Assembly: GCF_006459125.1 (NCBI RefSeq)
Contig: NZ_CP041070.1
Location: forward strand, 1,488,001-1,552,000
Length of the DNA stretch: 64,000 nt
Source of the DNA: Halarcobacter anaerophilus
GTDB lineage: Bacteria > Campylobacterota > Campylobacteria > Campylobacterales > Arcobacteraceae
Direction of reading: 5' to 3'
Made by a program: the position numbers and the translations under genes
Notes under the pieces: generated by a model
Told to the model about the DNA's origin: nothing
Database searches by the model: none
The model's input: only the letters and a program-made list of their open reading frames with translations
Shown: piece after piece, positions 1 to 9,731 of the stretch
How positions within the stretch are numbered: position 1 is the first letter of the stretch
Layout: every line of letters begins with the position of its first letter

Positions 1-17
1 TTTTTCAATCTCGCTCA

Positions 18-1385
18 TTATATTGTTTTACTAAACCTTCTTTTATTTTCGGGAACTTTTTTCAAATATGCGTCAAAAGGCATACAAATGTTCCTAATTA
101 GCATGGCTCCTGTAGGAGATACTTCTATTTTGTCATTTTGTATTGAAACCAAATCAGCCTCTACAAACTCATCTAAAGCTTTTAAGTCCTCTTTAAAGTA
201 GTCATAAAAATCTATATTAAATCTCTCTTCTACTCTTTTTATATTAAGACTGAAATTACTCATTAATTCCATAATAACATATTGTCTTAACATATCATCA
301 TCACTTAGTTTATACCCTTTAAAAGTAGGCAGTTTACCTTCATCTAAAGCTTCTTCGTAATGTTTTAAATCTTTATAGTTTTGGGCATAATAATCAACAC
401 CGTTTCCAATAGAAGTAACACCTATTCCTATTAAATCCGCTCCGCCTTTTGTTGTATAACCTTGGAAATTTCTATGAAGTTCGCCTTTTTGTATAGCTTT
501 AAATAGTTCATCCTCAGGTTTTGCAAAGTGATCCATTCCTACCATTTTATAACCGTTACTTGTAAAAAAGTCGATTGTATCTTTTAATATCTCAAGTTTT
601 TCAGTAGGCGGTGCAAAAGTTGATTCATCAAATTTTCTCATTGTTTTCATAAGCCAAGGTACATGGGCATAATTAAATACGGCAAGTCTGTCGGGATTTA
701 ATTTAATTACTTTTTCTATTGTTTCATGAAAAGTCTTTTTGTTTTGGTGAGGCAGACCGTAAATTAAATCAATATTTATTGAATGAATACCTGCATCTCT
801 TGCAATATTCATAACATTTTGGGTTGTCTCATAAGGCTGAATTCTGTGGATTGTTTTTTGAACATCTTCATTTAAATCTTGAACACCGAAACTAAGTCTG
901 TTAAAACCTGCCGCTTTTAATACATCCATATGCTCTTTTGTAAAATATCTAGGATCTACTTCACATGAAATTTCAGCATCGGCACTAAAATTAGGAAAAG
1001 TCTCTTTTATCATTGAAATTACTGTTTCAAGTTGTTTTGGAGAGAAGTATGTAGGTGTTCCTCCTCCAAAGTGCATTTGAGTTACTGTTCTGTTCGTATT
1101 TAGAGCATCTTTTAATAAAGCAAGTTCTTTTTTTAGATATTCGAGATATCTAACTTTTTTATCCTCTTTTGAAGTAAAAATTACATTACAACCACAGAAA
1201 TAACAGGCACTTCTGCAAAAAGGCAAATGAATATATAAGGATAAAGTTCTGTCATCGCTTTGGTTTTTGTAGTATTTTTTTAGATCTTCTTGTGTAAATT
1301 CTTCCGTAAATTCCGGAGCCGTAGGATAAGAAGTATACCTAGGTCCGGGTCTTGAGTATTTCTCAAATTTTTTAAAATCAATCAT
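18..1385 (-). CDS. hemN: Oxygen-independent coproporphyrinogen III oxidase
   Basis: Radical-SAM enzyme that decarboxylates coproporphyrinogen III to protoporphyrinogen IX without oxygen, in cytoplasmic heme synthesis. The 455-residue length is normal for HemN. The N-terminal stretch has the cluster motif C57-x3-C61-x2-C64 followed by C66, after the typical YIHLPFC lead. A GGGTPT segment (SAM binding) and a HemN C-terminal domain follow. It lies 9 bp downstream of argF on the same strand, so the two are probably co-transcribed. Recognition is by motif and length; the assignment is secure, although HemN-like paralogues such as HemW are shorter and lack the C66 residue. Confidence 0.95.
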   Translation of the reverse strand: MIDFKKFEKYSRPGPRYTSYPTAPEFTEEFTQEDLKKYYKNQSDDRTLSLYIHLPFCRSACYFCGCNVIFTSKEDKKVRYLEYLKKELALLKDALNTNRTVTQMHFGGGTPTYFSPKQLETVISMIKETFPNFSADAEISCEVDPRYFTKEHMDVLKAAGFNRLSFGVQDLNEDVQKTIHRIQPYETTQNVMNIARDAGIHSINIDLIYGLPHQNKKTFHETIEKVIKLNPDRLAVFNYAHVPWLMKTMRKFDESTFAPPTEKLEILKDTIDFFTSNGYKMVGMDHFAKPEDELFKAIQKGELHRNFQGYTTKGGADLIGIGVTSIGNGVDYYAQNYKDLKHYEEALDEGKLPTFKGYKLSDDDMLRQYVIMELMSNFSLNIKRVEERFNIDFYDYFKEDLKALDEFVEADLVSIQNDKIEVSPTGAMLIRNICMPFDAYLKKVPENKRRFSKTI

Positions 1386-1394
1386 CTTTTATTC

Positions 1395-2321
1395 TTATTT
1401 TTTGTTTTGTCTATCTAACCAGACCATTACACCTTTTTGTGCATGAAGTCTGTTTTCTGCCTCTTCAAATATTAAACTCTGTTTTCCTTCAATTACGCTT
1501 TGACTTACTTCATAACCTCTGTAAGCAGGTAAACAGTGTAGGAATATTGCATTTGAGGCACCTAATTTCATCATCTCATCATCTACAATATATCCGTTAA
1601 AATCTTTTACTCTTTTCTCTTTCTCATCTTCTTGTCCCATAGAAACCCAAGTGTCCGTAGTAACTACTGTTGCACCTTTTACAGCCTCTTTAGGATCATT
1701 TGTAATGACTATTTTAGCACCTGACTCTTTTGCAAAGCTTAATGCATCATTTAATATTTTTTCATCAACTTCATAACCTTTAGGTGTTGCAATTCTTAGT
1801 TCAAAACCTAATTTTGAAGCCAGCATCAGCCATGAATGAGCCATATTATTTCCATCACCTACATAAGCTGCAATTAAATTGTTTTCTAATCCTGCTTCTT
1901 GAATAGTTAAATAATCAGCCATAAGCTGAACAGGGTGATATTCATCTGTTAAACCATTTATTACAGGAACTTTTGAATATTTTGCAAACTCTTCAAGTTT
2001 TGTCTGCTCAAAAGTTCGGATCATTACCATATCTACCATTCTAGAAATCACTCTTGCCGTGTCGCTCATAGGCTCTCCACGACCTAGTTGTATATCATTT
2101 GATGATAAAAAGAGTCCTATCCCGCCTAATTGATAGATTCCCGTTTCAAAGCTTACTCTTGTTCTTGTACTGCTTTTTTCAAAAATCATACCTAATGTAT
2201 ATCTAGGCAAATAATCTTTATAAACTCTATTTTTAGTCTCTTTTTTGATTTTTGCTGCAAGAGTGAGTATCTCTAAAATCTCTTCTTTAGTATAATCTCT
2301 TAATGTTAAAAAATGTCTCAT
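1395..2321 (-). CDS. argF: Ornithine carbamoyltransferase
   Basis: Makes citrulline from ornithine and carbamoyl phosphate in arginine synthesis. The carbamoyl-phosphate loop SSTRTR is at residues 50-55, the ornithine-side HCLPAYRG motif is near residue 263, and HPVQ is present in the middle. The 308-residue length is standard. The gene is divergent from nrdD across a 200-bp gap and is followed closely by hemN. An aspartate carbamoyltransferase is excluded by the HCLPA motif. Confidence 0.96.
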   Translation of the reverse strand: MRHFLTLRDYTKEEILEILTLAAKIKKETKNRVYKDYLPRYTLGMIFEKSSTRTRVSFETGIYQLGGIGLFLSSNDIQLGRGEPMSDTARVISRMVDMVMIRTFEQTKLEEFAKYSKVPVINGLTDEYHPVQLMADYLTIQEAGLENNLIAAYVGDGNNMAHSWLMLASKLGFELRIATPKGYEVDEKILNDALSFAKESGAKIVITNDPKEAVKGATVVTTDTWVSMGQEDEKEKRVKDFNGYIVDDEMMKLGASNAIFLHCLPAYRGYEVSQSVIEGKQSLIFEEAENRLHAQKGVMVWLDRQNKK

Positions 2322-2521
2322 GATTTAACCTTTCATTTTAAAAAAGAATCAATTTTAACTAAAAACAATTTACTATCCACTTAAAAAAATTAATTTTTAT
2401 TAAAAGTGCTTTAAAAAATTATTAAACTTCCCACAAAGCCCTATAAGTGACATATATGTGACTTTTCATATTATTATTTTTTAAGAGATATCACTCTATC
2501 ATTTCTTCTGAAAGGATTACT

Positions 2522-4633
2522 ATGATAGAAAATATTCTCAAACGTGACGGTTCATATGAAAAATTTCAAGCTTTTAAAATCAAAGACGTAATAAAAAAGG
2601 CTTTTGAAAGTGTTCATGTTACATATGACGCTATTGTTTATCTAAATGTATTGGAAAAATTAGATGAAAAAAGAGTCATTGCCGTGGAAGATGTGCAAGA
2701 TAATATAGAAAAAGAGTTATACAAAGCTAGATATTTTGATGTTATGAGATCTTTTATGCTTTACAGGCATATGCATAAAATGCAAAGAGAACAGATTCTC
2801 GGACTAAATGAAGATACAACTTATATAAATTCAACCCAAACAATAGAAGAGTATATAAACGGTACGGATTGGAGAATAAATGCAAACTCTAATACGGGAT
2901 ACTCTCATGCGGGTTTAATAAATAACAGTGCAGGTAAAATAATTGCAAATTATTGGTTAGATAGAATTTACTCAAAAGAGGAAGGTTATGCCCATAGAAA
3001 TGCAGATTATCATATACATGATTTGGATTGTTTAAGCGGATATTGTGCAGGTTGGAGTTTAAGAGTATTATTAGATGAAGGATTTAACGGAGTAAGAGGA
3101 AGAGTTGAAAGCAATGCTCCAAGTCATTTTAGAGAAGCTTTGGGGCAAATGGCAAACTTTTTGGGAATATTACAAAGCGAATGGGCAGGTGCACAGGCTT
3201 TTTCATCTTTTGATACATATTTAGCTCCTTATATTTTTAAAGATAGTTTATCTTTTACCGAAGTTAAAAAAAATATAAGAAGTTTTATCTATAATTTAAA
3301 TGTTCCCGCACGATGGGGACAGAGTCCTTTTACCAATATAACTATAGATTGGACGGTTCCAAATGATTTAAAAGATCAAACGCCTACAAAAAACCAAAAA
3401 CATCTGTTTACTGATATTAACGATGACAAGCTTCTTAAAGAGGCTAATAACAGAGGATATAAAGCTTTAACCCATATGACATATAAAGCCTTTCAAAAAG
3501 AGATGAATATGATAAATAAAGCCTATTATGAAGTAATGACCGAAGGAGATAAAACAGGACAGCCTTTCACTTTCCCTATACCGACCGTAAATATAACCGA
3601 AGATTTCGACTGGTACGGAGAAAATACCGATCTTCTTTTTGAAAATACTGCAAAAATAGGTTCTTCATATTTTCAAAATTTTATAGGAAGCCAATATACA
3701 AAAGATGAAAACGGAAAATTGATTCCTAATGAAAGTGCTTATAAACCAGGACATGTAAGAAGTATGTGTTGTAGATTGCAACTTGATTTAAGAGAGCTTT
3801 TAAAAAGAGGAGGGGGACTCTTCGGAAGTGCTGAAATGACTGGAAGTATCGGTGTTGTTACGATAAATATGGCAAGATTGGGCTTTTTGTATAAAAAAGA
3901 CAAAGAGGCTCTCTTTGAAAGATTAAAAGAATTAATGGACTTGGCAAAATCAACTTTAGAGAAAAAAAGAGTTTTTGTAAATGATTTATATGAAAGAGGT
4001 TTATTCCCTTATACAAAAAGATATTTACCTGGTTTTAATAACCATTTTTCAACTATAGGGGTAAACGGTATAAATGAGATGATAGTCAATTTTACGGAAA
4101 AAGAGTTTGATATATCAAAAAAAGAGGGAATCTCTTTTGCTATTGAAATTTTAAACTTTATGAGAAATAAAATGGTTGAATATCAAGAAGAGACAGGAAA
4201 TTTATACAATCTTGAAGCAACACCGGCTGAAGGTACTACTTATAGATTTGCCAAAGAGGATAAAAAAAGATTCCCTCAAATACATCAAGCAGGATTCGGT
4301 AAAAATATTTTTTATACGAATTCTTCGCAGCTTCCCGTTGATTTTACGGATGATGTTTTTCAAGCTCTTGATTTGCAAGATGAATTACAAGGTAAATATA
4401 CGGGAGGAACGGTTCTGCATCTTTATATGAGAGAGAAGTTAAGTTCAATAGAAGCTTGTAGAAAATTGGTTAAAAACGTAATAACAAATTTTACTTTGCC
4501 TTATATTACGATTACACCTGTATTTTCAATTTGTCCAAAACACGGATACATTAGCGGAGAATATGAGTATTGTCCTTTATGTGATGAAGAAATTTTAGAA
4601 GAGGAGTTAAAAAATGAAAAGCTTAGAGCCTAG
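2522..4633 (+). CDS. nrdD: Anaerobic ribonucleoside-triphosphate reductase, large part lacking the glycyl-radical tail
   Basis: Class III ribonucleotide reductase, which makes dNTPs without oxygen. An N-terminal ATP-cone (about residues 1-95) precedes the catalytic barrel. A Cys-rich metal site (CPKHG ... CPLCDEE) lies near the C-terminus. The ORF stops right after this site, so the usual glycyl-radical segment is missing from this 703-residue protein. That segment is encoded by the next small ORF, which overlaps it by 20 bp in another frame. nrdG follows. A GGATT ribosome site precedes the ATG. The family call is firm; whether the split is natural or a sequencing frameshift cannot be settled here. 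Confidence 0.93.
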   Translation: MIENILKRDGSYEKFQAFKIKDVIKKAFESVHVTYDAIVYLNVLEKLDEKRVIAVEDVQDNIEKELYKARYFDVMRSFMLYRHMHKMQREQILGLNEDTTYINSTQTIEEYINGTDWRINANSNTGYSHAGLINNSAGKIIANYWLDRIYSKEEGYAHRNADYHIHDLDCLSGYCAGWSLRVLLDEGFNGVRGRVESNAPSHFREALGQMANFLGILQSEWAGAQAFSSFDTYLAPYIFKDSLSFTEVKKNIRSFIYNLNVPARWGQSPFTNITIDWTVPNDLKDQTPTKNQKHLFTDINDDKLLKEANNRGYKALTHMTYKAFQKEMNMINKAYYEVMTEGDKTGQPFTFPIPTVNITEDFDWYGENTDLLFENTAKIGSSYFQNFIGSQYTKDENGKLIPNESAYKPGHVRSMCCRLQLDLRELLKRGGGLFGSAEMTGSIGVVTINMARLGFLYKKDKEALFERLKELMDLAKSTLEKKRVFVNDLYERGLFPYTKRYLPGFNNHFSTIGVNGINEMIVNFTEKEFDISKKEGISFAIEILNFMRNKMVEYQEETGNLYNLEATPAEGTTYRFAKEDKKRFPQIHQAGFGKNIFYTNSSQLPVDFTDDVFQALDLQDELQGKYTGGTVLHLYMREKLSSIEACRKLVKNVITNFTLPYITITPVFSICPKHGYISGEYEYCPLCDEEILEEELKNEKLRA

Positions 4634-4772
4634 TAAATTACAAGAAAAAAGAACAAAATGTATTGTTTATACAAGAGTTATGGGATACCACAGACCTGTT
4701 GAGAGTTTTAATATCGGTAAAAAAGGTGAACATAAACAAAGGGTGAAATTCGTTGAAAAAAATTATCTATGA
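4614..4772 (+). CDS. Separate glycyl-radical segment of anaerobic ribonucleotide reductase
   Basis: A 52-residue ORF, too short for usual gene callers. It contains RVMGYHRPVESFNIGKKGEH, which matches the glycyl-radical region (R-V-x-G-Y-x-R-P-V) that normally ends NrdD; the radical glycine would be G24. It starts inside the end of nrdD (20-bp overlap, different frame) and its end overlaps nrdG by 20 bp. It could be a separate subunit completing the active site, or the tail of one NrdD made by frameshifting, or the result of a one-base sequence error. The intact motif, own ATG and tight coupling favour a real product. Confidence 0.8.
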   Translation: MKSLEPSKLQEKRTKCIVYTRVMGYHRPVESFNIGKKGEHKQRVKFVEKNYL

Positions 4773-5433
4773 TATAACGCCTTTTACAACTGTTGATTAT
4801 AAAGATCATTTATCTTGTATTGCATGGTTTATATCATGCAATATGAGATGTCTTTATTGCTATAACCCCAATATTGTAAACTCAAAAAGCGGGGAATATA
4901 CGATTGAAGATTTAATTGATTTTCTGAAAAAAAGAGTAGGGTTGCTTGATGCCGTAGTTTTAAGTGGAGGAGAAGCGACAAATCATAATTTGGTTGATAT
5001 TTGCAATTTAATTAAAGAGTTGGGATATAAGATAAAACTCGATACTAACGGTTTTAATCCAAAAATGGTAGAGAAGCTTATATCTTTTGATTTAATAGAT
5101 TATATAGCACTTGATTATAAAGCTCCTGCTTATAAATTTAAAGAGATAACAAAAACGACTTTTAACGAAAAATTTTTTGATACTTTAGATTTGTTGGTTG
5201 ATAAGAATTTTGCTTTTGAAGTTAGAACTACGGTTCATTCTAATTTATTAAATGAAAATGATATAAATAAAATTATATTGGATTTAAAAAACAGAGAGTA
5301 TCAAGGAATCTATTATTTGCAAAAATATCTGCATGTTGATGATACTTTGGGCTTTACAAATGAAGCTACAAATATTTTTGATAAAACTCTTTTATTTAAA
5401 GATTTGATTCCAATAGAGTTTAGAAATTATTAA
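4753..5433 (+). CDS. nrdG: Anaerobic ribonucleotide reductase activating radical-SAM enzyme
   Basis: Generates the glycyl radical on the reductase using SAM and a 4Fe-4S cluster. The cluster motif CNMRCLYC (C-x3-C-x2-C) is at about residues 29-36, followed by a GGEAT SAM-binding segment. The 226-residue length suits NrdG. The start shown is a TTG inside the preceding small ORF; no in-frame ATG lies before the cluster motif, so TTG is the best choice. It is coupled to the split reductase genes. Confidence 0.88.
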   Translation: MKKIIYDITPFTTVDYKDHLSCIAWFISCNMRCLYCYNPNIVNSKSGEYTIEDLIDFLKKRVGLLDAVVLSGGEATNHNLVDICNLIKELGYKIKLDTNGFNPKMVEKLISFDLIDYIALDYKAPAYKFKEITKTTFNEKFFDTLDLLVDKNFAFEVRTTVHSNLLNENDINKIILDLKNREYQGIYYLQKYLHVDDTLGFTNEATNIFDKTLLFKDLIPIEFRNY

Positions 5434-5465
5434 AAATACTATTTAAAGATGAAGAGAAATTAAAA

Positions 5466-6104
5466 TTACTCTTCATCAACTTCTACTCCGTATCTTTTGT
5501 ATTTTTGTTGAACTTCTTCTTTTTTCTCTTCCATTTTATCTTTGTATATGCTATATTCAGGTTTATAATAATTTAGAAAATTACGTAAACCTTTATGCCC
5601 CGCATCAAAGTGGCAAGAAGCACATTTTATCTCTTTTTTTGTACCTTTTAGTTTTTTATAATGTTTATGCATTTTTTGAGCCTGTTTTGAAGAAGATGAA
5701 AGTGTATTATCTAATACATTTCCATGACATTGTAAACATCCCGAGTCATAAACATAAAATTGACGATGATATCTTTTTTCCTGCCAATCAATTTCATCTA
5801 AATTTCCTAAAAAGTGAACTCCAACCTCAGCTAAACCTGTGGTAGCTTTAGTATAAATATAGTTAACTAAACTGTCATGAGGCAGGTGACAATCCACACA
5901 TCTGGCACTAGCACCTAATTCTCCTTTTCCACCGTGTACATCATCTTTGTATGACATAACTACAGAATCCATTTCATGGCATGAAACACAAAAGTTTTCA
6001 CTTCCTGTTTTATTAATTCCGTAATAAGTCCCATAAGAGATGCTAACTCCTATTAATACCCCGATTATTATTAACAATAGTATAAATATTATAGGTCTTT
6101 TCAT
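5466..6104 (-). CDS. fccC: NapC/NirT-type tetraheme quinol dehydrogenase (FccC-like)
   Basis: Membrane-anchored cytochrome c that passes electrons from the quinol pool to periplasmic partners. An N-terminal membrane helix is followed by four CxxCH sites (CVSCH, CVDCH, CLQCH, CASCH). The start at 6104 is chosen because its ATG overlaps the stop of the upstream gene (ATGA) and has an AAGG site 7 bp upstream; a longer reading exists to 6122. It is the third gene of a flavoprotein, tetraheme, NapC-type operon, the order known for Wolinella fccABC. Confidence 0.88.
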   Translation of the reverse strand: MKRPIIFILLLIIIGVLIGVSISYGTYYGINKTGSENFCVSCHEMDSVVMSYKDDVHGGKGELGASARCVDCHLPHDSLVNYIYTKATTGLAEVGVHFLGNLDEIDWQEKRYHRQFYVYDSGCLQCHGNVLDNTLSSSSKQAQKMHKHYKKLKGTKKEIKCASCHFDAGHKGLRNFLNYYKPEYSIYKDKMEEKKEEVQQKYKRYGVEVDEE

Positions 6105-6562
6105 GGTGTAGCCTTCATCCATATATTGTTTTTAATCTCTTTTAAATGACATTCTGAACACATATTAACCGAAGGTTCATGCTCTCTATGGCACTCATCA
6201 CAATATAGATTTGGTCCATCATGTACAGAATTATGAGGATTTGCCTTTAAAGTATCCATAAATTCAAGTCTTTTTGCAAGATATAGTTTTGATTTATGAC
6301 AGGCTAAACAAACCTCTTCATCAGGAGCCTCAAAATTTTCGGGATTATTGCCTTGCCCCTCATGACAAAAGATACAATCAAAATATAACTGCGCATGTAC
6401 AGGTTTCAAATGATATTTTTCTTTCTGTTCAGGCGTAACTTTTATTTTTGCATCACTATTAGAAGAGAGCGTTGTGCTCTCTTCTTGCTGAGAATTTGCA
6501 TATAAACAAGATAAAAGTAAAAAAAAGCAAAATAGAAAAGTTGCTTTAACTTTAGTTTTCAT
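6101..6562 (-). CDS. fccB: Periplasmic tetraheme cytochrome c, electron donor to the flavoprotein (FccB-like)
   Basis: The 153-residue protein begins with a signal peptide (charged start, then a run of F/L, ending near YANSQ). Four CxxCH heme sites follow (CIFCH, CLACH, CDECH, CSECH). It probably relays electrons from the NapC-type protein to the flavoprotein encoded just upstream. Spacing to the flavoprotein gene is 3 bp and its stop overlaps the next start, so the three genes are one operon. Confidence 0.88.
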   Translation of the reverse strand: MKTKVKATFLFCFFLLLSCLYANSQQEESTTLSSNSDAKIKVTPEQKEKYHLKPVHAQLYFDCIFCHEGQGNNPENFEAPDEEVCLACHKSKLYLAKRLEFMDTLKANPHNSVHDGPNLYCDECHREHEPSVNMCSECHLKEIKNNIWMKATP

Positions 6563-6565
6563 GAT

Positions 6566-8095
6566 TTATATATTTTCTCCTGCTATCATACCAAATACCA
6601 AACAATCAGGGATAGAACAACTTCCCAATCTACTTGCTCCGTGAGTTCCTCCTGTTATTTCACCCGCTGCGTATAATCCCGGTATCGGTTCTTTTGTTTT
6701 TGTTGATATAACTTGGGCTTTAGTATTGATTTTTAAACCACCCATTGTATGGTGAAGTTTAGGAACGCCTTTTGTACCGTAAAACGGCGCTTTAGCAATT
6801 TGTACGCCATCTGCTTTATCAACAGGTTTACCAAAGTCAGGATCTTTTCCTGCTTTAACATAATTATTGTATTGTTTAATAGTCTCTTTTAGTTCTTTAA
6901 GCGGAATACCGTATGCTGCCGCTAAATCTTCAATAGTGTTATATTTTTTTACAACACCTGCTTTTAGTGCTTTTTCTGCAAGTTCAGGAATAATATTGTC
7001 AACTGCTGTTTGATCACAAATATTAATAGGATAATTTTTGTTATCGTTTACAAGTTTAAACATCGCAGTAGCTCTTGTACGTCTGTCTGCAAGTTCATTC
7101 ATATATCTTTTACCTGTTTTTGCATTAACGGAAATACCGTATCTAAAAGTAGCATTGATATTAAAGTTTGAGGCTGCTCCGAAACCTTTTTCATCAGGAC
7201 AAGCCCAAGGTCCAAATTGAATCCAAGAAACATGAACCGGAACAGCTCCTACTTCAAATGCTTTTAATAAAGCTCCTGCTGTAGCTCCAGGTTGATTTGT
7301 AGAATCGGCATCATCCGAAATTCTAGGGTCTTGTTGTTTTCTATAGAAAATATCTCTACTAAAACCGCCGCTTGCCATAACTACGCCTTTTTTAGCTTTA
7401 TAATATTTTTCTTTTCCTGTTTTGTTTTCTCTGTCGTCATCTTTTAATTTACTGTCAAATCTATATTTTTCTTTAGCTAAAATACCGACTACACTGCCTG
7501 TGTCATCTAAAATAAATTCCTCGAATTTTGTTCTTCTTTTAATTGTTACGTTAGGCATTTTTTTTAAATAATTAAACATAGGAATTACAATTCCCGAACC
7601 GCTACCGTTTGCCGATAAATATGTTCTTGGAACTGAATGTCCTCCCAAGTGAGAAAGTTTATCATAAAATTTTGCTCCGCATTTTTGCACTAAATTTAGG
7701 GCATCATTACTACGTGTTGCTATAACTTTTAATAGTTCAGGATGATTTATATTTCTTCCTGCTTTCATACTATCTTTCATATATAATTCAACAGAATCTT
7801 GCACCCCTTCAGCTTTTTGTTTGGGACTATGGACAACAGCTAAAAGCCCGCCGTTAATAACGGAGTTACCACCGATACGTCCCATTTTTTCAACTATAAC
7901 AACTTTATTTCCTTTTTCGGCAGAAGTAATTGCAGCAGATAAAGCGGCAAACCCTGAACCGATAATTACAACATCATACTCTTCATCATATTTTACTTTT
8001 TTTGTATCAGCATTTGCAGCTGTACTTCCTAGAGCAATCATTCCGGCCCCAACAGCACCAATTTTAAAAAAATTACGTCTTGAAACATTAGCCAT
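6566..8095 (-). CDS. fccA: Periplasmic FAD-dependent fumarate-reductase-like flavoprotein (FccA-like)
   Basis: Reduces an unsaturated carboxylate in the periplasm. A Tat signal (SRRNFF, then a hydrophobic stretch) is at residues 5-25, which fits export of a folded FAD protein. The dinucleotide motif GSGFAA lies near residue 47, and GGTHGASRLGS near the C-terminus matches the family's substrate and FAD region. The 509-residue form has no hemes; these are on FccB. Family members reduce fumarate, methacrylate or urocanate, and the sequence does not decide the substrate. The C-terminal segment RLGSCSIPD differs from the classical fumarate reductase RLGGNA. Confidence 0.88.
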   Translation of the reverse strand: MANVSRRNFFKIGAVGAGMIALGSTAANADTKKVKYDEEYDVVIIGSGFAALSAAITSAEKGNKVVIVEKMGRIGGNSVINGGLLAVVHSPKQKAEGVQDSVELYMKDSMKAGRNINHPELLKVIATRSNDALNLVQKCGAKFYDKLSHLGGHSVPRTYLSANGSGSGIVIPMFNYLKKMPNVTIKRRTKFEEFILDDTGSVVGILAKEKYRFDSKLKDDDRENKTGKEKYYKAKKGVVMASGGFSRDIFYRKQQDPRISDDADSTNQPGATAGALLKAFEVGAVPVHVSWIQFGPWACPDEKGFGAASNFNINATFRYGISVNAKTGKRYMNELADRRTRATAMFKLVNDNKNYPINICDQTAVDNIIPELAEKALKAGVVKKYNTIEDLAAAYGIPLKELKETIKQYNNYVKAGKDPDFGKPVDKADGVQIAKAPFYGTKGVPKLHHTMGGLKINTKAQVISTKTKEPIPGLYAAGEITGGTHGASRLGSCSIPDCLVFGMIAGENI

Positions 8096-8215
8096 AATTA
8101 AACTCCTTAAATTAATATTTATAAATTATATTAATATAAAAAAGTAATTAAAAAGTAATTTTAGAAAGAAAAAAGAAGTAAAATTTAATCTTTTTATAAA
8201 AAAAGTAAGAATTTT

Positions 8216-8908
8216 TTATTTATAACTATTGATTCTGTAACCGCAACCTGAAATATTTTCTATAATATTGCAATAAGTTTTATGTCTAATCTCTTTTATT
8301 CTCATTCTTAAAGCTTTTATACTCATACTTCTGTTTTGCCAAACATAATTTTCAATTGTTGAATACTCTACTATTTTATTTATATTTGAAATTAACAGAT
8401 GCAATAACTCTTTTTCCAACTTTGTAAGAGGGACTTCATTTTTATCTGCTGTAAAAAGCAGTTTAGACTCTTTGTCGTATATAAATCCTTTATCTAAATA
8501 GATTTTTGAATTATAGATATTTTTTGCAGCCAATAATAAAGCTATTTGAAGCTCTTCTATTGCTATAGGTTTTCTTAAATAGGTGTAAACACCTTGTTTT
8601 ATACTCTCTAAAATGTTTTTTGATGAGTCGTTGGCTGTAGCAATTATAACAGGTATGCTAGGAGAAATTTCATGTATTAAGTGTACCATTTCCAAACCGT
8701 TTAGCTCAGGTAGATTAATATCCGAAATAATCACATCAGGTCTGTTTCTTTGAAAAAGTTCAAAACCTTCTATTCCGTCTTTTGCAAAGTAGACATTTTT
8801 ACAATATAAACTTAAAGCATTTTTTAATTTTTGTATGGTTATTTTATTGCTGTCTACAACTAAAACATTGATTTTTGAAAGTTTTTTTAAGATACTTATA
8901 TCTAGCAT
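8216..8908 (-). CDS. OmpR-type response regulator
   Basis: Receiver domain (about residues 12-125) with the phospho-acceptor in PDVIISDINLPELNG, followed by a C-terminal winged-helix DNA-binding domain ending GCGYRI. It lies 120 bp upstream of fccA on the same strand, which suggests but does not prove control of the fcc operon. No histidine kinase is directly adjacent; the nearest one is 0.8 kb upstream and coupled to another regulator. Confidence 0.88.
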   Translation of the reverse strand: MLDISILKKLSKINVLVVDSNKITIQKLKNALSLYCKNVYFAKDGIEGFELFQRNRPDVIISDINLPELNGLEMVHLIHEISPSIPVIIATANDSSKNILESIKQGVYTYLRKPIAIEELQIALLLAAKNIYNSKIYLDKGFIYDKESKLLFTADKNEVPLTKLEKELLHLLISNINKIVEYSTIENYVWQNRSMSIKALRMRIKEIRHKTYCNIIENISGCGYRINSYK

Positions 8909-9040
8909 TTATTTTATGCTCCTTCGATATAACTTAATGAAAATAAAATAATTGTAATTAAAATTATACTCTTATTTTAATTTCAGATATCTGAAATTAA
9001 AAATTATTTATTGTTTAAACAAATTTATTTAGAAGTGTTT

Positions 9041-9730
9041 TTAAATAGTGTCGGATATGATTAGATATCCTTGTCCCGCAATATTTTTTATCAACTCTTT
9101 TGAGGTTTTTTTTCGTAATCTTTTTATAAAAGTTCTTACTCTTTCATCAGAGATTTCTTCTTCTTCCCAAAGAGTCTCTTTTAATTCATCTACGCTTGTG
9201 ATATCATTTTTATTTTTTATTAATAGATTAATAAAACTCTTTTCTCTTTTTGTTATATTCACTAAAACATTATCTTCATAAAGATTATTTGTATTTCTAT
9301 CAAAGCTAAAGTTTTTATTTAGATAAACAATTCTGTTTTTATTCAGTTTTTTCGCTATGGCACATAAATACTCCAAAACTTCTTCAGGATCAAAGGGTTT
9401 TATAAAATATTTGGTAATACCTATATCTATAGCTTTTAAAAGTTTTTCTTTATCTGAAAAGGCACTAAGTACGATAATAGGAATAGTTTCATTTTCTTCT
9501 CTTATTCTTTTAGTCATTTCCAAACCGTCTAATTTGGGCATCATTATATCAGTAATTATGATATCAGGATTGATTTTTTTATATTTTTCCAAGCCCTCTT
9601 CACCGTTATTTGCAATAGTAAAAGAGAAAAAATAGTCAGCTAAAGCATCTTTTAAAAGTTTTGAGATATTAATCTCATCCTCTACAAATAAAATTTTAAG
9701 CTCTTTTAAAATTTTTTCTTTATTATTCAA
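9041..9730 (-). CDS. OmpR-type response regulator
   Basis: Receiver domain with acidic pocket LFVEDE and phospho-acceptor PDIIITDIMMPKLDG, then a winged-helix domain ending GQGYLI. The start lies 1 bp after the stop of the PAS histidine kinase, so the two form a cognate pair in one transcript. It is similar in layout to the regulator at 8216-8908, which suggests an old duplication. Confidence 0.9.
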   Translation of the reverse strand: MNNKEKILKELKILFVEDEINISKLLKDALADYFFSFTIANNGEEGLEKYKKINPDIIITDIMMPKLDGLEMTKRIREENETIPIIVLSAFSDKEKLLKAIDIGITKYFIKPFDPEEVLEYLCAIAKKLNKNRIVYLNKNFSFDRNTNNLYEDNVLVNITKREKSFINLLIKNKNDITSVDELKETLWEEEEISDERVRTFIKRLRKKTSKELIKNIAGQGYLIISDTI

Positions 9731-9731
9731 A

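Noticed and set aside
2447-2462. GTGACATATATGTGAC before nrdD as an NrdR or FNR box
   Set aside because: Only the central ACATATATGT is palindromic, and it does not match the usual consensus of either regulator.
4176-4430. 84-residue ORF inside nrdD
   Set aside because: Lies wholly within the well-recognised NrdD coding region in another frame.
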